Origin: CAYMUR01 sp964393615
Lineage (GTDB): Bacteria > Planctomycetota > Planctomycetia > Pirellulales > Pirellulaceae
DNA: 64,000 nucleotides
NCBI GenBank assembly: GCA_964393615.1
Contig: CAYMUR010000002.1
Location: forward strand, 1 to 64,000
Reading direction: 5' to 3'
Below the pieces are notes generated by a model that saw nothing but the letters and a program-made list of their open reading frames with translations, had not been told where the DNA came from and searched no databases. Position 1 is the first letter of the stretch. The number at the start of each line of letters is the position of its first letter. Positions 35,947 to 43,191 of the stretch are shown here, piece after piece. The translations under genes and the position numbers were made by a program.

Positions 35947-37599
35947 TCAGAAGGTCAAATTCCGTTTCCAAGGAATAAAGTCATCCTGACCAAGTTGTTC
36001 GGCTTTGGAGAGAGAGCCGTTGGCTGTTTCAATGACAGCTTCTAGTAATTGTTCCCCGACTTGTTCCACATTGGCCGTGCCGTTGACGATTCCACCGGCA
36101 TCGATGTCAATAATGTCTGGCATGCGCTGTGATGTTGTCGAATTGGATGATATTTTTAGCACTGGGCAGACGGCGTTACCAGTTGGTGTACCGAGGCCAG
36201 TTGAGAAGAACATGACATTGGCACCTGAACCGGCCATGGCAGTTGTTGACTCGACATCACCACCTGGCGTGCACAACAGATTCAGGCCGGTATGTTGTAC
36301 CGGTTCGGGATAATCGATAGCATCCACAACCGGCGAGGTTCCTCCTTTACGTGCTGCTCCAGCCGATTTCATCGCATCGGTAATCAGGCCGTCACGGATA
36401 TTACCTGGTGAAGGATTTTTGTCGAAACCATCTCCTTGTGCGATTACATGTTGTTCATAGTTTTGCATCAGTTGCAGAAAACGGTTTGCGACTTGGTCAC
36501 TGACACAACGGCTGGCCAATTCGGGTTCGCAGCCTGCCAGTTCAGGGAATTCTGACAAAATAACTGATCCACCGAGTGCTATTATCAGATCACTACAATG
36601 ACCGATGGCCGGGTTTGCAGAGATTCCCGAAAAACCATCTGATCCGCCACATTCTACGCCCAGGCAGATTTGGTTTAACGGTGCAGACTCGCGCTGTGAT
36701 TGATTAGCGGAAATCAGGCCTGCAAATGTATGTTTGATTGCTTCGCTGAGCATTGTTGACTCCGTGCCCAGCTGTTGTTGCTCAAAAATGTATAGTGGTT
36801 TTTTGAAATCTGTATTACGGCGTTGAATTTGTGTTTCCAAGGCTTCTATTTGAGCTTTTTGACAACCGAGGCTGAGTACGGTGGCACCTGCGACGTTAGG
36901 ATGATTGATATATCCTGCTAATAAACCACAAAGTGACAATGAATCTTGATAGGACTCGCCACAACCACTTTCGTGCCGTAGAAACTTAATACCGTCTAGA
37001 TTGTTGAAGATACGTTGCCCAGGTGCCGTTTGAGTTTCAAATTCGAGAGTTGTTTCCAGGATTTCACTGGTTGGTAACCCATCCTGATATAATTCGATCA
37101 AGCGGCGAGTTTGTGACTGATAACGTCGATCGCGACCATAGCCCAACTCTTCGATCAAGGCGTCTTGGATGACTTGCAAGTTACGGTTCTCGCAAAAAAC
37201 AAGAGGGACAACAATCCAGTAATTCCTTGTCCCAACTCGACCATCCTCTCGAAAGAACCCCTGAAATGTCGTGTCAGTCCAACGTGATATATCTGGTGGT
37301 TGCCAAACCTCACGATGCTGCGCTGTATTAGATGATTCGGTTGCGTGAACCAAATTTTGTGTGGTGACTGGTTCTCCTTGCTGGATATCGTGGACAGCAC
37401 GCCCCACGACAATACCGTACATACGCAACAAGTCCCCAGCCCGAAAACCCTTTGTAGCAAATTTGTGTTTTGCCGTGACAGGTTCAGTCAACTGAAACTC
37501 ATTGTTACCCTGTATAATGTCTTGGCCAGTTGCCAGATTAGTAAGGGCTACCATCATGTCATCGCTGGGATGCACTTGTAAATAGTCTCGTGGTTTCAC
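35947..37599 (-). CDS. Altronate/galactarate dehydratase family protein (UxaA-like)
   Basis: A 550-residue protein of the UxaA/GarD family. It has an N-terminal SAF domain (DYLQVHPSDDMMVAL to about residue 85) followed by the dehydratase domains starting at TFQGFFREDGRVGTRNYW. The segment QICLGVECGGSDGFSGISANPA is the family's typical CGGSDxxSG motif, which holds metal-binding residues. It dehydrates altronate (or a similar sugar acid) to 2-keto-3-deoxygluconate. Start GTG at 37599 has GAGGAA upstream. It agrees with the hexuronate genes elsewhere in the window, but exact substrate cannot be decided. Confidence 0.8.
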   Translation of the reverse strand: MKPRDYLQVHPSDDMMVALTNLATGQDIIQGNNEFQLTEPVTAKHKFATKGFRAGDLLRMYGIVVGRAVHDIQQGEPVTTQNLVHATESSNTAQHREVWQPPDISRWTDTTFQGFFREDGRVGTRNYWIVVPLVFCENRNLQVIQDALIEELGYGRDRRYQSQTRRLIELYQDGLPTSEILETTLEFETQTAPGQRIFNNLDGIKFLRHESGCGESYQDSLSLCGLLAGYINHPNVAGATVLSLGCQKAQIEALETQIQRRNTDFKKPLYIFEQQQLGTESTMLSEAIKHTFAGLISANQSQRESAPLNQICLGVECGGSDGFSGISANPAIGHCSDLIIALGGSVILSEFPELAGCEPELASRCVSDQVANRFLQLMQNYEQHVIAQGDGFDKNPSPGNIRDGLITDAMKSAGAARKGGTSPVVDAIDYPEPVQHTGLNLLCTPGGDVESTTAMAGSGANVMFFSTGLGTPTGNAVCPVLKISSNSTTSQRMPDIIDIDAGGIVNGTANVEQVGEQLLEAVIETANGSLSKAEQLGQDDFIPWKRNLTF

Positions 37600-37748
37600 A
37601 CGAATTCCTCACTCATTGGTTCTCAATGTGGTCAATCGTGATCGGGCAGAGTAGCGTCTTAGCGAGCTTGTCGGACAAAAGAGAAGGGGTTCGCTCTGGT
37701 CGCACTCCAGTCGGCCGTTCAGGATTTTCAAACTTAATAATATTGTAT

Positions 37749-38087
37749 TTAAAGGTCGATTACTGTTTCAGCTGGTTCGGTGGATAATACGAATATCTTG
37801 CCATCTCCCATGCGGCCGCTTCTTGCCACTTCAACGATTCGGCGCACGGTTTCTTCGGCTCGTACATCCTCTACCCACAGACTAATTTCGACTTTGGGGA
37901 GAAATGCCAGGGAATATTCTGTGTCTGTATATTGATCCAGGTAATTTTTCTGACGACCATAACCCTTTACCTCGCGCACACTCAATGCTTGAAGAGGGGC
38001 CCGTTTGAGACCCTCCAGCACTTTTTCAGCCAGATAAGGTTTGACGACTGCCAGAATTTGTTTCATGAGAGCGCGTGTCGTAGTCAT
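37749..38087 (-). CDS. PII signal transduction protein (GlnB-like)
   Basis: A 112-residue protein, the exact length of GlnB, with KQILAVVKPYLAEKVLEGL at its start and VREVKGYGRQKNYLDQYTDTEYSLAFLPKVEI covering the B-site and T-loop. The TEYSL tyrosine matches Tyr51 of E. coli GlnB, and the GRMGDGKIFVLS stretch is the conserved ATP-binding end. It senses 2-oxoglutarate/ATP/ADP and controls partners by T-loop contact. I chose ATG 38087; a later ATG at 38066 is also possible. It starts 31 bases after the ferredoxin stop, so the pair is likely an operon. Confidence 0.85.
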   Translation of the reverse strand: MTTTRALMKQILAVVKPYLAEKVLEGLKRAPLQALSVREVKGYGRQKNYLDQYTDTEYSLAFLPKVEISLWVEDVRAEETVRRIVEVARSGRMGDGKIFVLSTEPAETVIDL

Positions 38088-38118
38088 CCTGCCCGTCAAG
38101 GTGAATTGGATGTAACCA

Positions 38119-38532
38119 CTAGCTGAAAAAATTATCACCGAACAGGTTCAGCTCTGGTGTCGATTCGACATCGATGTCCCCATGAACCTGTGTACAGCAG
38201 GCAAGGCGCATCGAATCCTCATTGCCGAGGTAGGCTAGGCATGGAAGCGGATCCGGAACTGGTACATATTTGAATTTTGCCTTTTCCCGAAGGGTGAGGG
38301 AATTTGTGTTTTCAATACCTTGTGTGATGAGTATACGGCAGGTTCCACACATCCCAAAACCATGGCAATTTAAGTATTTTGAAACCGTTTTGGAGAAATT
38401 GTCCACTCCATCGCTGATTCCACTTATGGCGCAGTTAAGATTGATTCCAGCCTTGACTGCTTCGACTCGTAAGTTGGCACCAGCGGAAACTTCAATTTCT
38501 TTTTTTTCCTTGACGAATTTAACAATCGGCAT
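38119..38532 (-). CDS. [2Fe-2S] ferredoxin
   Basis: A 137-residue plant-type ferredoxin domain. The cluster ligands are Cys56, Cys62 and Cys65 in NCHGFGMCGTC and Cys112 in RLACCTQV, the normal Cx5Cx2C...C layout. There is an insertion around residues 36-52 (GISDGVDNFSKTVSKYL) between the first beta region and the cluster loop, longer than usual. It is a soluble electron carrier. Alternative start GTG at 38544 adds four residues. It is followed 31 bases later by the PII gene. Confidence 0.8.
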   Translation of the reverse strand: MPIVKFVKEKKEIEVSAGANLRVEAVKAGINLNCAISGISDGVDNFSKTVSKYLNCHGFGMCGTCRILITQGIENTNSLTLREKAKFKYVPVPDPLPCLAYLGNEDSMRLACCTQVHGDIDVESTPELNLFGDNFFS

Positions 38533-38841
38533 AGTCTTATCCACTCTTACCTATTAGAGCCTGCGGTTGACATTTGGTTGAGGACACCACTAGTTTAGCA
38601 CGCTGGAAGTAATGCGTTAAGTGGAGCTAGCTGGGGTGGGTCTTACACCTTGAGTATAGTTGGTAATTCAGTTTTTGATACATGTTTTCCGGAACTCGAA
38701 TTGTCACGAATGAAGCTAGTTCCCAGGGATTCTGGTCGATCCAGAATAGTGGATGTCATGAGGCATCGTGGCAAAACCTTAAAAATGCAACGGTACAACA
38801 ATGACTGTTTTTCGCTTAACACTTTCCCACAGAGTAGTTAT

Positions 38842-39102
38842 ATGAATCCGAAATATACACGACACCAGGAAAAAATAATCAAAAATTACTATCAGAATCG
38901 GGACACGATCTCTTTGCAAAAATTGCAAGAGCAAGTGACGGAGTTGTATCTGGCGGAAGGCAAACGCCGTGAACGGTACTGGAAAACAATTTCAGGCCAT
39001 CTTCTGAAGCTAGGTATTCCTCAGGAACGGATTGATTATTTTGTGCGTCAGGATGATCCGAAGCTGGTAGCACACGAAGTGGAACGGTTGATGAAAAATT
39101 AG
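38842..39102 (+). CDS. Conserved small hypothetical protein
   Basis: An 86-residue charged, helical protein (NPKYTRHQEKIIKNYYQNRD at the start, LKLGIPQERIDYFVRQDDP in the second half). The clean sequence and composition suggest a real cytoplasmic protein, but I do not recognise the family. The frame extends back to 38650, but the upstream part looks like noise; the ATG at 38842 is preferred. It is divergent from the ferredoxin-PII pair. No known motif; function unknown. Confidence 0.6.
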   Translation: MNPKYTRHQEKIIKNYYQNRDTISLQKLQEQVTELYLAEGKRRERYWKTISGHLLKLGIPQERIDYFVRQDDPKLVAHEVERLMKN

Positions 39103-39163
39103 CACAGGCCTTCTTTTTAAAATCTGGTTTTTAAATGGTGCAAATGGGAAAGCAGTTTAATGG

Positions 39164-40168
39164 CTACTTCCAATGCCATCCCTCTTGGAGATTGGAATTT
39201 ACAATGCTGCCGCTAGGCCATTCACCTTGCCAAAGTTTCAGGACATTGTCGACACATTCCAGTGCCATGTCACGATTGGATATGCGATCGACACCGGCCA
39301 GATGAGATGTGACGACAACGTTGTCTAACTGGAACAAAGGATTGTCTGTCGAAGCGGGTTCACTTTCAAAAACATCGAGTCCCGCTGCACGCAAATGGCC
39401 ACTCTGCAAAGCATCGAATAGCGCCTGTTCCACAACCACACCTCCTCTGGAAGCATTCACCAGCACGCTTCCGGGTTTCATCTTGGAAAGTTCTTCGTGA
39501 TCGATCAATCCTTTGGTAGCGTTGGTTAACGGGCAGTGGAGTGAAACATAATCCGATTGCTGCAACAGTGTTTCCAGGTTGACAAATGAAATGTCGTGCT
39601 GAGCAGAGAAGGATTCGTCTGGATACTGGTCATTGGCAATAACCTTCATGCCAATGGCTAATGCCTGCAATGCGAGGCAGCGACCCGCACGGCCCAAGCC
39701 GACAATTCCGAGAGTATGTTCACGTAAACTAGGCAGCAAGTCGCGCGGCCACATTCCGGCGCGGGTCTGGCGATCGTTGGTAAATATGTTTCGGCCTGCG
39801 GCGTATAATAACGACATGGTATGTTCCGCCACGGCGTGATGTGTTGAATTGGCCGTGATGGCAATTGGAATATGACGTGCGGTGGCAGCGTCGATGTCAA
39901 TGCGATCATAACCGACTCCAAAACGTGCGATTACCCTCAAATCCGGCAACGCTTTCAGCACGTTGGCAGTCAGGTATTCACCACTAGCAATCAGTGCGGA
40001 GGTACCACGTAATGCCTCTATGGTATAGCTCTCGGGAACCTTTCCGAGTGCTAGTGGTTGGTCTAAAAGCAGATGAACCTCAAAACCAGCTTGTTCCAAC
40101 AAGTCGAGACCTGGTCCTTGATCCTTGACCATGGCGAAGGGAGTGATCGTGATTTTTGGATTGGACAT
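39164..40168 (-). CDS. D-isomer-specific 2-hydroxyacid dehydrogenase
   Basis: A 334-residue dehydrogenase of the phosphoglycerate dehydrogenase superfamily. The NAD-binding GxGxxG lies in LGIVGLGRAGRCLAL (about residues 152-166), the active-site Arg in NASRGGVVVEQAL and the catalytic His in VTSHLAGVD. It is shorter than full SerA and has no ACT domain, so it is likely a general NAD-dependent 2-hydroxyacid dehydrogenase (glyoxylate/hydroxypyruvate or sugar-acid) rather than SerA. Nearby UxaA-like gene makes sugar-acid catabolism possible. Confidence 0.8.
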   Translation of the reverse strand: MSNPKITITPFAMVKDQGPGLDLLEQAGFEVHLLLDQPLALGKVPESYTIEALRGTSALIASGEYLTANVLKALPDLRVIARFGVGYDRIDIDAATARHIPIAITANSTHHAVAEHTMSLLYAAGRNIFTNDRQTRAGMWPRDLLPSLREHTLGIVGLGRAGRCLALQALAIGMKVIANDQYPDESFSAQHDISFVNLETLLQQSDYVSLHCPLTNATKGLIDHEELSKMKPGSVLVNASRGGVVVEQALFDALQSGHLRAAGLDVFESEPASTDNPLFQLDNVVVTSHLAGVDRISNRDMALECVDNVLKLWQGEWPSGSIVNSNLQEGWHWK

Positions 40169-40219
40169 AGGTTTTTTGTTGAAAGAAGAGTAAATGTTTG
40201 GGTGTGGTCGAAATTAGAG

Positions 40220-40255
40220 CATGTAGTAACTTAACTCCATGTAGTAATTTAACTC
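40220..40255. repeat. 18-bp tandem duplication, one mismatch
   Basis: CATGTAGTAACTTAACTC (40220-40237) is followed directly by CATGTAGTAATTTAACTC (40238-40255), one mismatch. It lies in the divergent spacer between the dehydrogenase and the acyltransferase genes. Confidence 0.95.
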
Positions 40256-40365
40256 ATTGCCACTGAGCGATCAAGGAATGCATGATAGGTCGGGGGCAGT
40301 GTGGAGGGGGTAGTCATTCTGATATGATCGGTTTTCTCAAGGACTAAGTTCTCGAATTATGTACT

Positions 40366-41307
40366 ATGCAATCTCTTGACGAGCTTTATCGACAGCGCAC
40401 CGAACACGCTCGCCAGCGGGCACTTCCAGCGGTGCACCACAAGACGTTCTTTAACGCGCTGATCAAGGTTTTTCTAAGATCAGCGATTCTGCCCTGGTGC
40501 CATCTTACCCGAGAGACCCGGGCCATGCTCAACGCGATGCATAAACAGGGTGTGTTTCGTTTACAGCGACAAAACGTTAACCAAATTGCAGATTGTGACC
40601 TCTATTTCGGAAATCACCAAGGTCCGAAGCGGAAAGGTGGTCCTCAGGGAGGGTTGGAAGTGCTGTTCAGTACCCTATTGGTTCCAGATTCGACGCGCTA
40701 TGTTCTACGACAAAGTTTGATTAATTATTGCTGGCCACCAACACAGTACATTAAAGCATGTGCAGTGCGCAAACCGAATCCAATTGTCGTTTGTGGGAAT
40801 GACCGTTTGCAAAAACTACAGGGGAAAGGTACCTGGGACGAAATTAAACAAGCTGCAGTCGGCTTAAAGAAAGAACGCCAACGAGTCGCCAACGAAATAT
40901 TTCTTTCAGTCAATGCTGGTAGGCCAGTGATGATCTATCCCGAAGGAACTCGATCGGTTACCGGAAAAATTTTACCGTTCGTGAGTGATTTCATGAGGCA
41001 CACAATTACTGATTATATTGTACCTCGTATGGAATCTGGCAAACCAAGCCGCATTGGGCTTATCGTGGCGGAAACGTTACAGACGTTCGCCGATGGCGTG
41101 GGCCACGGTGCATTTTTATATGATCAGCCAGTGACGATGCGCGGCGTACTGTATGATACGAGTTTAGTCGAAAAACAATATGCACAAATCGTCCACCTGA
41201 AAGGCAGGGCATTTGACGTCGCACTAACCCGTTTGGCACGCACGTTTGCGCTTGACATGCGTGCAACCTTTGCCAGGGAATTGCGCGATATTTTGACCGT
41301 CGACTGA
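40366..41307 (+). CDS. Lysophospholipid acyltransferase-like protein (PlsC superfamily)
   Basis: A 313-residue protein with a PlsC-like pair of motifs: NH at 83-84 in LYFGNHQGPKRKG and YPEGTRS (191-197), which binds the acyl acceptor phosphate. The acidic residue of the normal HxxxxD is not visible four positions on, since the stretch reads HQGPKR, so the active site may be altered or the family different (an acyltransferase used in LPS or glycolipid synthesis). It is probably membrane-associated. It is convergent with the RidA gene (19 bases between stops). Confidence 0.65.
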   Translation: MQSLDELYRQRTEHARQRALPAVHHKTFFNALIKVFLRSAILPWCHLTRETRAMLNAMHKQGVFRLQRQNVNQIADCDLYFGNHQGPKRKGGPQGGLEVLFSTLLVPDSTRYVLRQSLINYCWPPTQYIKACAVRKPNPIVVCGNDRLQKLQGKGTWDEIKQAAVGLKKERQRVANEIFLSVNAGRPVMIYPEGTRSVTGKILPFVSDFMRHTITDYIVPRMESGKPSRIGLIVAETLQTFADGVGHGAFLYDQPVTMRGVLYDTSLVEKQYAQIVHLKGRAFDVALTRLARTFALDMRATFARELRDILTVD

Positions 41308-41326
41308 ATGCTTGGCCAAACGCGGT

Positions 41327-41767
41327 TTACTGCTTAATTTCGAAAATAGCTTCGATTTCGACAGCTGCTCCCGTAGGCAACGCTGCAAATCCCACCGCAC
41401 TGCGTGCATGATATCCGTCACCATCCTTGCCATAAAGCTCATGCAGTAAATCACTTGCACCATTGATTATGAGATGTTGTTCGATAAAGTCGGGTGCCGA
41501 ATAAACGCATCCCAATAATTTGAGGACCCGCAAGTTATCAAGCGAACCATGTGTGTTGTAGACCGAGCGTAGAATCTTGCGGGCACAATCAGCTGCGGCT
41601 GCATATCCCTCTTCGACGGAGACATTTTTGCCAAGCACTCCTGTGAGATCACTTGTGTGCCCCGATGTAATTAGCAGATTTCCACTTCTAATACATAAAT
41701 TCAAATAACCGGGTTCAAGGGGTTCCAGTGAAATTCCGAGTTCTTCAGCTTTCTGTTGGGCTCCCAT
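41327..41767 (-). CDS. RidA/YjgF family protein
   Basis: A 146-residue RidA-family protein. ITSGHTSDLTGVLG (33-46) and the C-terminal RSAVGFAALPTGAAVEIEAIFEI block are diagnostic, the latter holding the Arg that binds carboxylates in true imine deaminases. Members of this length (about 145-150) form the RidA subgroup with C-terminal extension; the exact reaction (enamine/imine hydrolysis) is inferred. ATG 41767 is supported by an AAAGGAGC ribosome-binding site. Confidence 0.8.
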   Translation of the reverse strand: MGAQQKAEELGISLEPLEPGYLNLCIRSGNLLITSGHTSDLTGVLGKNVSVEEGYAAAADCARKILRSVYNTHGSLDNLRVLKLLGCVYSAPDFIEQHLIINGASDLLHELYGKDGDGYHARSAVGFAALPTGAAVEIEAIFEIKQ

Positions 41768-41863
41768 GGGATGCTCCTTTCAGGTGGGGTGATAGGGTTG
41801 TTGTTTCGATGAAACAACACGGTTTATTTTCCGAATGATAACGGTAGATTACGTCCCGTACCA

Positions 41864-43135
41864 TCACACAGGAAGGGACTGATCAGTTTTTTTTTGCCAA
41901 ATCGAAAGACTGTTGGCACCTAATGCAGCCAACAGCGAGATTCCGGGTATTAATGGTGCACGCATACGAAGATTGCTCCAATAGAACGTGTGAACTGCAG
42001 TCCAAGCCAGACACATGAATACTACCCAGACCCAGGGAAATCTGGCCATGAACGATCGTTGGGTCCAAACACCGTAAAGCGCTAATGCAAACATGGTCAT
42101 GTACCAGCCGGCAATACAATATCGCATGACGTAGGATGCGGCCCTTTCGTTTTCGTGTTGTCGATGTGGCAGTGGACACCAAAGTCGACCTGCTTTGACT
42201 AGAGCAGCCCAGGCAGCCATGCCAGGTTCCTTTCGAATGGATTGCCAGGCATGCTGGTAGCAAGTCCGGTCGTATTGGCATTCATCCTGTACGTCGTGGC
42301 GGGAAGGGATCACGCCGGAAGCGTTCCAAGTTTCTCCCCAGCGTAGTTGCCGCAGATATGCGTAAAAAGAAGGGTTATTTCCTAACAGAAACGTATATCC
42401 CCCATGTGTCGTGGTGATAACAGGACGATCCAGGAACAACTCATTACGTAGGGTCCAGGGTGCCAAGGCCAATCCGCATGTTCCCACCAAGACTACGATT
42501 CGTGGCCAACGTTCCTGGTAATGCATGGCCGTCCAGATAAGGTACATGGCAATGATTAACATCCAGGCGAGGAAGTGTGGACGACAGAGTGACGAGATCC
42601 CGAATGTTAGTCCAACTAGAGCCATCGCAGACCAGGACTGTTGCCGACTAGCACGAGTCAAACAGGTCAAGCACAGCGTGGCACAGCAAGTCGCCAACGT
42701 CTCAGACATGGGTTTAGCAGAATGATGTATGAGGATTGGATCGAGTATCACCAGCGTCGGTGCGATCAGAGCACAAGATCCAATTTTCCAGTCCTCAGCC
42801 AATCGCAGCACCATGTAAATTGTTACCAGTCCTAAGACTAGGTGCAGTATCCCGATCGCAACTAGTTTTGTGAAAGGTAATCGTTGCACGACGGATAACA
42901 GCAGGGGATACAGAGGTGGTCGATATGCGGTCGGTTTCTTGCCAGTTCCATAAACCCCGTGTGCATTAAGGTTATCTGCCAGTGCGACGTAACCGTCGGT
43001 ATCGACTAAGATGCTGGCAGACGAGTTCCATAACACCGGGAATCGAACAATGATTGCCAGACCGAAGAGGAACAACAACTGGCTGCAATTTGGAGTGGAC
43101 CACCACAGGCGACGTGAATGAATGGTAGGCGTCAT
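41864..43135 (-). CDS. Membrane glycosyltransferase (GT39/ArnT-like)
   Basis: A 423-residue polytopic protein with about ten hydrophobic helices. The N-terminal loop contains DTDGYVALADNL, and TAYRPPLYPLLLSVVQRL, which match the first extracytoplasmic loop of GT-C (PMT/ArnT-like) transferases, where an Asp/Glu is catalytic. These enzymes move a sugar from a lipid-phosphate carrier to a protein or lipid A. Substrate unknown. It is co-directional with and 56 bases after the DUF4159 gene. Confidence 0.7.
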   Translation of the reverse strand: MTPTIHSRRLWWSTPNCSQLLFLFGLAIIVRFPVLWNSSASILVDTDGYVALADNLNAHGVYGTGKKPTAYRPPLYPLLLSVVQRLPFTKLVAIGILHLVLGLVTIYMVLRLAEDWKIGSCALIAPTLVILDPILIHHSAKPMSETLATCCATLCLTCLTRASRQQSWSAMALVGLTFGISSLCRPHFLAWMLIIAMYLIWTAMHYQERWPRIVVLVGTCGLALAPWTLRNELFLDRPVITTTHGGYTFLLGNNPSFYAYLRQLRWGETWNASGVIPSRHDVQDECQYDRTCYQHAWQSIRKEPGMAAWAALVKAGRLWCPLPHRQHENERAASYVMRYCIAGWYMTMFALALYGVWTQRSFMARFPWVWVVFMCLAWTAVHTFYWSNLRMRAPLIPGISLLAALGANSLSIWQKKTDQSLPV

Positions 43136-43191
43136 GAGTTAGTAAAAAGTGTGGTTGAGTGTTGGGTAGGTTGGCAAACGGCCCAACGTTT

